DNA of 62,152 nucleotides from Syntrophorhabdaceae bacterium. Its GTDB lineage: Bacteria > Desulfobacterota > Syntrophorhabdia > Syntrophorhabdales > Syntrophorhabdaceae. Position numbers and translations under genes: made by a program. Under the pieces are notes generated by a model. The model did no database searches and was not told the DNA's origin. It saw nothing but the letters and a program-made list of their open reading frames with translations. Numbering within the stretch: position 1 is the first letter of the stretch; the number at the start of each line of letters is the position of its first letter. Positions 18,325 through 25,850 of this stretch are shown here, in pieces. The DNA is taken from contig JAOAGQ010000066.1 in the NCBI GenBank assembly GCA_026415675.1, positions 1 to 62,152 of the forward strand. Direction: 5' to 3'.

Positions 18325-19443
18325 TCATGCCATCTTCCGGAGGGTCTCAATTCCCTTCAAAAGCATCTCTTCCCGGACGGCAAAGGAGACCCTCATATGG
18401 CTTTTTCTCTGGGAGAAGATGCTCCCCGGTATTATGAAGAGATTATTTTTAAGGGCCCTCTCTACAAACCTATCTCCATCGCCGTCGGGGGATTCGGGAA
18501 AGATGAAATACGCCCCTTCGGGTTTTACCACATTATATTTATCCTTAAGCCCCTCGTATATCAGATCCCTCTTCCTTTTATACTGATCGATATAGCTCCC
18601 CATATCGTAATCGAGGGCCAGAAGGGCTGCCTTCTGGGCAAAGGAGTTGACACTGCTAAAAACATACTGCTGCATTGTAATCATGGCCTGTATAATCTCC
18701 TTCGGGCCTGCCACATATCCGAGCCTCCACCCTGTCATACCCCAGGTCTTGGAGAAACCCCCGAATGTCAATGTTTTATCATAGATCATCCCGGGGAAAA
18801 AGGGTTTATTATCGTCATAGAGGAAGCGATCGTAGATCTGGTCGGAGAATATTATTAAATCAAATTCCAAAGCCACATCCACAACGGTCTCCACCTCATT
18901 TTTTGTCAAAACCGTTCCTGTTGGATTGTTGGGGCTGTTTATGAGTATCACCCTTGTCTTTTTATTTATCTTTTCCCTTAAAAGGTCAGCCTTTAGCTTA
19001 AAGTCTGGATATGTATCTATGAAGACCGGCCTTCCTCCAAGGAGGTAAACCTGATACTCATATAAGACAAAGTAGGGATCGGGGATTATCACCTCCTCTG
19101 AGGGGTTGAGGATAACCATGAGGGCAAGGAGTAGACCCCCGGTAACCCCGGGGGTAACGATAACATCGTCACAGATGATACCCTGAGACTTGAGATAAAC
19201 AAGGATTTTTTCTCTCAACTCAGGTATGCCCCCGGAAGGGGTATATTTGTTGAACCCCTCCCTGATCCATCTTATCCCTTCTTCCTTAATCGGTGATGGT
19301 ATGTCAAAATCGGGCTCGCCGATACTCAGATTGATGGGATTTTTCACCCTGTTTGCGAGATCAAAAATCTTTCTTACCCCGGAGGGTTTTATCTTTAAAA
19401 TTTTATCTGACAGTAACATCCCTTCGTTGTTCTTCTCTCCCAT
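18325..19443 (-). CDS. Class I/II PLP aminotransferase (aspartate/aromatic type)
   Basis: 372 residues, fold type I. LSIGEPDFDIPSP, the substrate-site segment INSPNNPTG and the PLP-binding Lys232 in GFSKTWGMTGWRLGY are clear, followed by the C-terminal Arg region (MRVSFAV). This subgroup transaminates aspartate, aromatic or branched-chain substrates and the exact preference is not readable. Its place beside IorAB and TrpB2 suggests it links arylpyruvates (indolepyruvate, phenylpyruvate) with aromatic amino acids. A second ATG eight codons in is possible. It follows the 78-residue gene by 20 bases. Confidence 0.9.
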   Translation of the reverse strand: MGEKNNEGMLLSDKILKIKPSGVRKIFDLANRVKNPINLSIGEPDFDIPSPIKEEGIRWIREGFNKYTPSGGIPELREKILVYLKSQGIICDDVIVTPGVTGGLLLALMVILNPSEEVIIPDPYFVLYEYQVYLLGGRPVFIDTYPDFKLKADLLREKINKKTRVILINSPNNPTGTVLTKNEVETVVDVALEFDLIIFSDQIYDRFLYDDNKPFFPGMIYDKTLTFGGFSKTWGMTGWRLGYVAGPKEIIQAMITMQQYVFSSVNSFAQKAALLALDYDMGSYIDQYKRKRDLIYEGLKDKYNVVKPEGAYFIFPESPDGDGDRFVERALKNNLFIIPGSIFSQRKSHMRVSFAVREEMLLKGIETLRKMA

Positions 19444-19463
19444 AATTATTTTAACCCTCTATT

Positions 19464-19700
19464 TTAACCATGTTTTTTCGTCATATTCAAGGTATCGATG
19501 ATCCTCTCCATCCTCGATTTTGGGCGACTGCAAAAGGCCTTCTTGAGTTCTTCCTGGGAGAACCTCTCTTCAAGGAAAGCAACTACATCCATTCTTTTAC
19601 CCCAGCACCGTATAAAATCCTGACAGGGAAGACCTTCGTTCATGGCTACACAATAATCGATTTCCATCAACATACCGATCTTTACGCAGTAGACCTCCAT
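19464..19700 (-). CDS. Small four-cysteine protein of unknown function
   Basis: 78 residues, not recognised as a named family. The N-terminal half has Cys5, Cys17, Cys26 and Cys32 (YCVAMNEGLPCQDFIRCWG), with a fifth Cys57. The C-terminal half is a charged helix (VVAFLEERFSQEELKKAF...RMERIIDTL). The Cys spacing could hold a metal ion or a small Fe-S cluster, but no standard motif fits. It is 26 bases after trpB2 and 20 bases before the aminotransferase, on the same strand, so it is almost certainly part of the operon. The spacing and sensible composition argue for a real gene. Confidence 0.65.
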   Translation of the reverse strand: MEVYCVKIGMLMEIDYCVAMNEGLPCQDFIRCWGKRMDVVAFLEERFSQEELKKAFCSRPKSRMERIIDTLNMTKKHG

Positions 19701-19726
19701 GATGCATCCTTTGTGTTTTATATTTT

Positions 19727-21085
19727 CTACCGGGGCCTCGGAAACTTTTCCAGATTTTTTATAAGCCTTTCCAGTTCCTCCTTTGGAAGGGTTGAATCCT
19801 CGAGCCTTCCCGATAGATAGGCATCGTATGCGGCAAGGTCGATGATCCCGTGGCCACTCCAGTTAACGAGTATTACCCTCTCCTTGCCCTCTTCCTTTGC
19901 CCTCTTTGCCTCCTCGATTACACAGGCAATGGCATGGTCTGTCTCCGGGGCAGGGATAAAACCTTCAGTTCTCGCAAATATTAAGCCTGCCTCAAAAGTC
20001 TCAAGCTGGTTATATGCCCTTGCCTCTATGAGACCATCTACAAGGACCCTGCTTACAAGGGGTGCCATTCCGTGGTACCTCAAACCCCCTGCGTGGATAG
20101 GGGCAGGGACAAAGGCATGGCCGATTGAGTGCATGGGGAGTAGAGGGGTTGTCTCAGCAGTGTCCCCGAAGTCGTATACATAAGGACCCTTTGTCATGGT
20201 GGGGCATGAGGCCGGTTCACAGGCCACAATCCTTACCTCTCTGCCATGGATCTTATCCCTTACAAAAGGAAAGGAGATACCTGCAAAATTGCTCCCCCCT
20301 CCGGCACATCCTATGACTATGTCGGGGTATTCCCCTATCGTCTCGAGCTGTTTCTGGGCCTCAAGGCCTATTATGGTCTGGTGCATGAGGACATGATTTA
20401 GAACACTCCCTAAAGAGTATTTCGTGTCTTTTGAAGTCACCGCATCTTCTATCGCCTCGCTGATGGCGATTCCGAGGCTTCCTGGATGTTCAGGGTTTTG
20501 TTCATAGTATTTCCTGCCGGCATTCGTATCTCCGCTCGGACTCGGGACACACTTACCACCCCATACTTCCATCATGATCTTCCTGTATGGTTTCTGGTTG
20601 TAACTGACCCTGACCATATATATTTTCAACTCAAGGCCAAACTGGTTGCAGGCAAAGGAGAGGGCGCTTCCCCATTGTCCAGCCCCTGTCTCTGTTGTAA
20701 GCCTTTTGGTGCCAAATTCCCTGTTGTAGTATGCCTGGGGTATGGCGGTGTTGGGCTTGTGGCTTCCAGGGGGGCTTGTCCCCTCGTTTTTAAAGTATAT
20801 CCTTGCCGGAGTGTTGAGAAACCTCTCGAGGTTGTAAGCCCTGTATAGGGGTGTTGGTCGCCACATCAAAAGTTTTTCCATCACCTCTTCGGGGATTTCT
20901 ACCCATCTCTCCGGGCTCACCTCCTGTTCGATGAGATTCATGGGGAAGATAGAGGCGAGCATATCCGGGGTAATAGGCTCTCCTGTGGCAGGATTCAAAG
21001 GGGGAGGAAGGGGATTTGGAAGATCCGCCTGGATATTGTACCAGGCCCTGGGCATGTCCTTCTCACTTAAAAGTATCTTTTTCAT
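19727..21085 (-). CDS. trpB: TrpB2-type tryptophan synthase beta chain
   Basis: A PLP enzyme that joins indole and serine to give tryptophan. It is 452 residues, longer than TrpB1, with the N-terminal extension typical of the TrpB2 subfamily. PLP Lys110 lies in [10 protein letters not shown], the [12 protein letters not shown] motif and the phosphate-binding [11 protein letters not shown] are intact, and [11 protein letters not shown] is near the end. TrpB2 proteins often act without TrpA, using free indole. No trpA or other trp gene is nearby. The ATG at 21085 follows AAGGAGG (21091-21097) by 5 bases. Expression is controlled by the Trp attenuator immediately upstream. Confidence 0.95.
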   Translation of the reverse strand: MKKILLSEKDMPRAWYNIQADLPNPLPPPLNPATGEPITPDMLASIFPMNLIEQEVSPERWVEIPEEVMEKLLMWRPTPLYRAYNLERFLNTPARIYFKNEGTSPPGSHKPNTAIPQAYYNREFGTKRLTTETGAGQWGSALSFACNQFGLELKIYMVRVSYNQKPYRKIMMEVWGGKCVPSPSGDTNAGRKYYEQNPEHPGSLGIAISEAIEDAVTSKDTKYSLGSVLNHVLMHQTIIGLEAQKQLETIGEYPDIVIGCAGGGSNFAGISFPFVRDKIHGREVRIVACEPASCPTMTKGPYVYDFGDTAETTPLLPMHSIGHAFVPAPIHAGGLRYHGMAPLVSRVLVDGLIEARAYNQLETFEAGLIFARTEGFIPAPETDHAIACVIEEAKRAKEEGKERVILVNWSGHGIIDLAAYDAYLSGRLEDSTLPKEELERLIKNLEKFPRPR

Positions 21086-21100
21086 AGACACCTCCTTAAT

Positions 21101-21137
21101 AAAATAAAAAAGGCCATGAGCCTTACCCATGGCCTTT
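21101..21137 (-). terminator. Attenuator terminator hairpin of the trpB2 operon
   Basis: On the minus strand AAGGCCATG, a 9-10 base loop, and CATGGCCTT form a 9-base-pair GC-rich stem followed directly by TTTTTTATTTT (complement of 21101-21111), a textbook intrinsic terminator. It ends 15 bases before the trpB2 start codon, so it must be bypassed for expression. Confidence 0.9.
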
Positions 21138-21200
21138 AAAACAAAGACCACGGAGGGTGTGAGCCCGTCCGTGGTCCGGTAATACGGTCTCACACCATTC
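21138..21200 (-). promoter_or_regulatory. Tryptophan attenuator: alternative-pairing region
   Basis: Going 5' to 3' on the minus strand: segment A GGTGTGAG (21189-21196), segment 1 GACCACGGA (21168-21176), segment A' CTCACACC (21156-21163), segment 2 TCCGTGGTC (21146-21154), then the terminator arms 3 and 4. A pairs perfectly with A'; 1 pairs perfectly with 2; the extended segment 2 (CCGTGGTCTTT, 21143-21153) pairs over 11 bases with AAAGGCCATGG of arm 3 (two G-U pairs), making an antiterminator. A ribosome stalled at the Trp codons leaves A free to pair with A', which excludes 1:2, so 2:3 forms and blocks the terminator. A ribosome at the stop codon covers A, so 1:2 and 3:4 form. The mechanism is inferred; the pairings are seen. 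Confidence 0.85.
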
Positions 21201-21248
21201 CTATTGCCACCACCAAACCATGCTGTAAACTTTTTTTCCTCTCATCAT
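21201..21248 (-). CDS. Trp leader peptide [15 protein letters not shown]
   Basis: A 15-codon open frame on the minus strand, ending GTT TGG TGG TGG CAA TAG: three consecutive Trp codons before the stop, far too unlikely by chance directly upstream of a Trp-synthase gene and an intrinsic terminator. The start may be ATG 21248 (or the next codon), only a few bases after the predicted transcription start, or the in-frame ATG at 21221 giving a 6-residue peptide MVWWWQ. An AGAGGA lies 15 bases before the inner ATG, which is rather far. Confidence 0.85.
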   Translation of the reverse strand: MMRGKKVYSMVWWWQ

Positions 21249-21258
21249 AGTGTTCGTT

Positions 21259-21287
21259 AATTAACACAAAACCGTTTTTACTGTCAA
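21259..21287 (-). promoter_or_regulatory. Promoter of the trpB2-ior operon
   Basis: On the minus strand TTGACA (complement of 21282-21287), a 17-base spacer and TTAATT (21259-21264). The -10 lies inside the palindrome GTTAATTAAC, which could be an operator, though it does not match the TrpR box I know. Transcription would start near 21252, just before the leader peptide. Confidence 0.6.
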
Positions 21288-21369
21288 CAGAATTATTAAG
21301 AAAAATCTATTAGTTATGAAAAATGTGGTAAAAACCGTATCTTATATAAAGATCCCTTTGATAAACCAC

Positions 21370-21398
21370 TTGAAAAGCGCCATTAGAACTGGCATAAT
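21370..21398 (+). promoter_or_regulatory. Promoter of tRNA-Leu
   Basis: TTGAAA (21370-21375), 17-base spacer, CATAAT (21393-21398); each hexamer has five of six consensus bases. The tRNA begins 15 bases after the -10. Confidence 0.6.
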
Positions 21399-21412
21399 TT
21401 AACATCCATACT

Positions 21413-21497
21413 GCCTGGGTGGCGGAATAGGTAGACGCAAGGGACTTAAAATCCCTCGGTGGTTTCCACTGTACGAGTTCGATTCTCGTCCCAGGCA
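21413..21497 (+). tRNA. tRNA-Leu (anticodon UAA)
   Basis: 85 bases. The acceptor stem GCCTGGG/CCCAGGC pairs fully with discriminator A at 21497. The anticodon stem-loop AGGGA-CTTAAAA-TCCCT gives anticodon TAA. A long variable arm (CGGTGGTTTCCACTG region) marks a class II tRNA, and the T-arm loop reads GTTCGATTC. The 3' CCA is not encoded (ATT follows), so it must be added enzymatically. Confidence 0.95.
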
Positions 21498-21752
21498 ATT
21501 TCAATCTCACCATTATGAATCTCCTGCCATCAGGTGTTATAACTCAACAGATGATTTGTGAAATTTCAACCCCTAAGTGTTTAATTCCCCGCCTTCTGGG
21601 ACGTAATATGTTTATGTAAGTTATAATCTCATACCGATACCCCGATGACGGCAACGGGGTAGTTTATTCTATTTACATGAAAAACAGATAATGTTATCCT
21701 TAAGTTACTAAGGATTAAAATTTTTTGGTGGAGATAGAAATAAGTTAAAAAA
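21498..21752 (+). other. Intergenic leader before the diguanylate cyclase gene
   Basis: Two small hairpins are visible: TACCCCG / CGGGGTA with a 10-base loop (21638-21661), and ATCCTTA / TAAGGAT with a 6-base loop (about 21693-21712) followed by TAAAATTTTTT, which could be a weak terminator or leader structure. I see no complete riboswitch consensus. Confidence 0.35.
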
Positions 21753-24386
21753 ATGGAAGAGCAGTTGATAGAAAAAAATGATTCTTTAAAACTGCATTTA
21801 TCAAAAGATTTACATAAAAAAGACCAGCATATAGATAAACTTTCTCATTCCAGTGACCAGAACAATTATGAAGAGCTTTTAAAACTCATACTAGCCCTAT
21901 CAACAAACTTCATCGTATTATCCCCTGAAGATATCGATGACGGTGTATACGATGTATTAAAGATAATAGGACTGTATGCAAAGGCTGACAGGAGCTATGT
22001 ATTTATATTTTCTGAGGATGGCAAAACCCTATCAAACACGCACGAATGGTGTACAGATGGCATAGAGTCTCGTAAAAAGGCGTTGCAGAATATAAAGCCA
22101 GAAAACATACCCTGGTTTATAAATAAGATTAAAAATTTAGACATAGTTCATATTCCTGATATAGATGTTTTGTCTACCAGTTTAGTACAAGAGGTAAAAA
22201 CCTTTTTAATGTCAGACATAAAGTCATTAATCGTGGTGCCAATAATTTCAAGCCATACATTAATTGGTTTTCTCGGGTTTGAAAAGATAAATGAGAAAAA
22301 AACCTGGCCTGAGAGTATCATCTCACTTTTAAGAATTGTGGGAGAGTTATTTGCAAACGCAATCGTAAGAAAGGAAATGGCTAAAGCGTTAACAGAGAGT
22401 GAACAAAAATATAAAAGTATTTTTAACAATACAATCGAAGGTATTTTTCAGATTAACCAGGAGGGAAAGATTTTAAGCATTAACCCATCGTTTGCTTTAA
22501 TGCATGGTTACAAATCGCCTGACGAAATGTTGATAAGCATCAATGATTTAAAAACGCAAATCTTTGCAGCATCCGATGAATTTCTAAAGATTAAAGATTT
22601 TCTCCTAGAAAAAGGTTTTATAAAAGGATACGAATTAAAGAGCAAAAGAAAGGATGGGACTATATTCTGGACTTCCATGAACGCCCATGTTGTCAGAAAT
22701 GACAGAAATGAAATATTGTATTTTGAAGGTACACTTGAAAATATAGATGAAAAGAAAAAGATCGAAGAAATGCTCGATAAAGAAAGGAAAATATATTCCT
22801 CGATACTTCAGAATGCACCCTATGGTGTAATATTAATCGATAAAACTGGTAAATTTCTATATGTTAACCCTGAATTTGTTAACATCACAGGATATACCCT
22901 TGAAGAAGTGCCCACGGGAATGGACTGGTTCAAAAAGGCATTTCCCGATAAAGAGTTAAGGGATGACGCTATCAATACCTGGAAAGAAAATATTAATATC
23001 AAAAAAAAGGCTATTGAAAAGGTATATGAGATACAATGCAAAAATAATGAGGTAAAGGAAATTGAGTTCAGGGCAACGGCAACTGAAAGTGGAGAGACAA
23101 TCACAATGCTGATAGATGTTACAGAGAGGCGTAGAGCAGAGGAACTGTTTAGAACCCTTGCAAACAACTCTCCAGTAGGTGTCTATATAATGCAAAAGGA
23201 AAAGATAAAATTTGTTAATAATTATTTTAAAAATATCACCGGATTTAATGATGAAGAGGTTATCGATAGAGAACCTATAAACATGGTCTATTTTGAGGAT
23301 ATAGAAAAAGCGGTTAGAGAGACTTGCAGTATGATTAAGGGCGAAAGAAAGCATCCGTATGAATTCAGAATAATAACAAAATCCGGTGAAATAAAATGGA
23401 TTATTCAAAACATCACACCCATACAGTACATGGGGAAAAATGCAGCCCTGGCAAGTTTCCTTGATATTTCCGACACCAAACAGATTGAATTGATGCTTAA
23501 GGAGTCGGAGCAGAGATTTAGAATAATTACAGAAAAATCTCCAGTAGGTGTTTATCTTGTCCAGAAAGGTATTTTCAAATATGTCAATCAGGTATTTGCA
23601 GATATACATGGTTGTAAACAGGAAGAGATAATAGATAAGCTCACCCCTCGAGATCTCACCATGGATATAGACGGAAAACCGATAGAACAGGTGATAAAGG
23701 ATGCGTTAGAGAACAAAACAGGCATGCGCCTTGAAATAATGATACGCAGAAAAGATGGATCCATTAGATACGGAGAATTATTCAGTTCAAAAATTATTTA
23801 TAATGGGAGACCTGCGATACTGGGTACACTTCTCGATATCACTGAAAAAAAAGAGATGGAAGAAAAACTCAGGTCTTTATCCATAACAGATGAATTAACA
23901 GGTGTTTACAATAGAAGAGGTTTTTTTATGGTTTCTGAACAGCAGTTCAAGATGGCAAAACGTCTTGAAAAGAACATACTGCTCTTTTATGCAGATCTGG
24001 ATGATTTGAAATGGATAAATGATAATATGGGACACAAAGAGGGTGATAATTTAATAGTAGCCTTCGTAAAGACACTGAAAGAGGCATTCAGGGAATCGGA
24101 TATTATAGGGAGACTCGGTGGTGATGAATTTGCAATACTCATGTTATCCACAGGTCTTACAAAATCACAGCCAATAGTAAATCGTTTGAACCATCTTGTG
24201 GACCAGTATAATGAAAGGGAAAAAAAACCGTATAAACTCTCTTTCAGCATAGGTATTGCCGAATACGATCCCCAGAGTTGTCATTCCCTTGAAGAGCTCA
24301 TATCAAAAGCGGATGATTTAATGTATATTGAGAAGAAAAAGAAAAAGGCCGGACTTAAATCACACCTCACTGCAGGTATCGAATAG
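21753..24386 (+). CDS. GAF - 4x PAS - GGDEF diguanylate cyclase
   Basis: A likely soluble sensor that makes cyclic di-GMP. It has 877 residues and no membrane segment. A short coiled N-terminus leads to a GAF domain (about 45-205). Four successive PAS domains follow, beginning near 217, 340, 465 and 590, with the repeated openings SEQKYKSIFNNT, ERKIYSSILQNAPYGV, LFRTLANNSPVGVY and SEQRFRIITEKSPVGVY. The GGDEF domain closes the protein, with active-site Gly789-Gly-Asp-Glu-Phe793 and an inhibitory-site RESD motif at 780-783. No EAL domain is present. The intact catalytic and I-site motifs indicate an active, product-inhibited enzyme. Ligands of the sensory domains are unknown. The ribosome binding site is weak. 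Confidence 0.92.
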   Translation: MEEQLIEKNDSLKLHLSKDLHKKDQHIDKLSHSSDQNNYEELLKLILALSTNFIVLSPEDIDDGVYDVLKIIGLYAKADRSYVFIFSEDGKTLSNTHEWCTDGIESRKKALQNIKPENIPWFINKIKNLDIVHIPDIDVLSTSLVQEVKTFLMSDIKSLIVVPIISSHTLIGFLGFEKINEKKTWPESIISLLRIVGELFANAIVRKEMAKALTESEQKYKSIFNNTIEGIFQINQEGKILSINPSFALMHGYKSPDEMLISINDLKTQIFAASDEFLKIKDFLLEKGFIKGYELKSKRKDGTIFWTSMNAHVVRNDRNEILYFEGTLENIDEKKKIEEMLDKERKIYSSILQNAPYGVILIDKTGKFLYVNPEFVNITGYTLEEVPTGMDWFKKAFPDKELRDDAINTWKENINIKKKAIEKVYEIQCKNNEVKEIEFRATATESGETITMLIDVTERRRAEELFRTLANNSPVGVYIMQKEKIKFVNNYFKNITGFNDEEVIDREPINMVYFEDIEKAVRETCSMIKGERKHPYEFRIITKSGEIKWIIQNITPIQYMGKNAALASFLDISDTKQIELMLKESEQRFRIITEKSPVGVYLVQKGIFKYVNQVFADIHGCKQEEIIDKLTPRDLTMDIDGKPIEQVIKDALENKTGMRLEIMIRRKDGSIRYGELFSSKIIYNGRPAILGTLLDITEKKEMEEKLRSLSITDELTGVYNRRGFFMVSEQQFKMAKRLEKNILLFYADLDDLKWINDNMGHKEGDNLIVAFVKTLKEAFRESDIIGRLGGDEFAILMLSTGLTKSQPIVNRLNHLVDQYNEREKKPYKLSFSIGIAEYDPQSCHSLEELISKADDLMYIEKKKKKAGLKSHLTAGIE

Positions 24387-24641
24387 GTTCTTAAAAAAAA
24401 TTATATTTAATCAAATGAATTTTGCAAAACTGTAAACAAGATCCTGTCGCTATTTTTCCAAATGTCAAAAAAATCAGACGATAAAGGAGAAAACGTAAAA
24501 AAGTCTCCTCTCACCCTCAAAAATCTACGAGTTCACCATAAACATATACAGGCTGCCCCATTTTGATAGGCGCTTAATACCATTATGGAGACGACAAAAG
24601 ACTTTGTTCCTCTGTGCTTGTAGATAAAGTGAATTAATGAT

Positions 24642-24914
24642 ATGCCGACTGGGTGTATAGAAAGTACAGGGTCTAATGGGCAAAGGAGGATGCATTTTTT
24701 GTATAAAGGCGATGAGATAAAGAGATATTCCGATTCGGAAGGGATTCCATGCGCATTGTTGTTTTGAATCTGGGGATGGGTATTTAAATTAAAGCCCGCT
24801 TCACTTGAAAGAGTGCTGACATGGGAGAAGAAGGAGGCTGTGGATTTGAATGAATATATACATAGAAATGAAAATAAAAAAGGTGAACTAAATTTGATGA
24901 AAAATTGGTCGTGA
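24642..24914 (+). pseudogene. Interrupted reading frame in a 550-base gap
   Basis: The 24387-24938 interval has no clear gene. Within it one frame runs from ATG 24642 (or ATG 24690) to TGA 24912, broken by a single in-frame TGA at 24765. The part before reads MHFLYKGDEIKRYSDSEG, and the part after reads LERVLTWEKKEAVDLNEYIH, both of protein-like composition. It could be a decayed gene, a chance open stretch, or two tiny frames. I do not recognise a family. Confidence 0.25.
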
Positions 24915-24938
24915 TTTGCCCTTTTACACTCTAAACCA

Positions 24939-25766
24939 CTATCGTGATAACCTTATAATCCGATATGCCCCCATGGCAACGATGGCGAACACTATGGCCC
25001 CAATTATAAGATCCGGTATTCTAGATGATGTAATATAAACAACAAAGCCTGCAACTATCACTCCTGCATTTACTATCACGTCATTGGATGTGAATATCAT
25101 GCTTGCCTGCATATGGGCATCACTGCTTTTTGACCTCTGGAGGAGGTACAGGCATAAGATATTGCCGAGTAATGCAAAGAAAGATATGATGACCATCATC
25201 TTAAAATCAGGATTCTCACCATAACCGACAAATCGTCTTATAACCTCTACAAACCCTGTAATTGCGAGAAGCCCCTGGAAATACCCGGCAATACCTGCTA
25301 CGGTCTTTTTTCTGGATACATGGGCACCTACAGCAAAGAGGGATAGACCATAAACAATGCTGTCAGCAAGCATATCGAGACTGTCTGCTACAAGCCCCAT
25401 CGAACCTGCCATAATGCCTGTTACAACCTCAAGGAAAAAAAAGAATAGATTGATTAGAAGAACCTGTATCAGGACCTTTCTTTGACGCTGGATAACTTCA
25501 GGTACTGTTTTATCGTCTGTTATTTCTGAGGCAAAAAGATAAGCACCGAGATTTAGAGTGTTGAGAAGTCCTGTAATCTCATCATGAACTCCAAGATGGA
25601 ATATAGTGACTTTTCTGGCGGGGATATCGATGGTGATGGATATTACATCCTGTACATCCTGTAATTTCATCCTTATTAATTGCTCCTCTGTCGGGCAATC
25701 CATCTTGGGGACTACATATGTTGTCCTGTGTATAACCTTTTTCATAAACAGAGATAATAATGACAT
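24939..25766 (-). CDS. CDF-type cation transporter with N-terminal HMA-like domain
   Basis: 275 residues. Residues 1-85 form a small alpha/beta domain resembling a heavy-metal-associated fold (VVPKMDCPTEEQLIRMKL...ISITIDIPARKVTIFH), with a single Cys instead of CxxC. The rest has six predicted membrane segments of the cation diffusion facilitator family, with metal-site acids in MGLVADSLDMLADSIVY and a second site in FTSNDVIVNAGVIVAG. The usual C-terminal cytoplasmic CDF domain is absent; the protein ends after the last helix (RIIRLSR). It probably exports a divalent metal, identity unknown. An alternative ATG is at 25745. It follows the dikinase-like gene by 84 bases on the same strand. Confidence 0.82.
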   Translation of the reverse strand: MSLLSLFMKKVIHRTTYVVPKMDCPTEEQLIRMKLQDVQDVISITIDIPARKVTIFHLGVHDEITGLLNTLNLGAYLFASEITDDKTVPEVIQRQRKVLIQVLLINLFFFFLEVVTGIMAGSMGLVADSLDMLADSIVYGLSLFAVGAHVSRKKTVAGIAGYFQGLLAITGFVEVIRRFVGYGENPDFKMMVIISFFALLGNILCLYLLQRSKSSDAHMQASMIFTSNDVIVNAGVIVAGFVVYITSSRIPDLIIGAIVFAIVAMGAYRIIRLSR

Positions 25767-25850
25767 ATCAGAGAGAAAATTTAAAGTTAAGACCGTTTTA
25801 TATAGTGATGGGCCTGTGATAGCGAGAAGAATGTTGACAAAAATAAACCA

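Noticed and set aside
21101-21290. T-box riboswitch for the trpB2 operon
   Set aside because: No T-box sequence or specifier stem is seen; the leader is only about 150 bases and carries a Trp-rich peptide, which fits ribosome-mediated attenuation instead.
21310-21513. Minus-strand frame across tRNA-Leu
   Set aside because: It is antisense to an intact tRNA gene and its promoter.
21498-21752. Cyclic di-GMP riboswitch before the diguanylate cyclase gene
   Set aside because: A GGGACG and an ACCGAT are present, but the paired helices, tetraloop receptor and the rest of the GEMM core cannot be matched.
22956-23609. Antisense frame of 217 codons in the PAS region
   Set aside because: Composition (Phe, Tyr, Ile, Asn rich) reflects the AT-rich complement of a real gene with intact PAS and GGDEF motifs.
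24765-24767. TGA as selenocysteine
   Set aside because: No recognisable selenoprotein family around it and no obvious SECIS hairpin directly downstream; pseudogene or chance is simpler.
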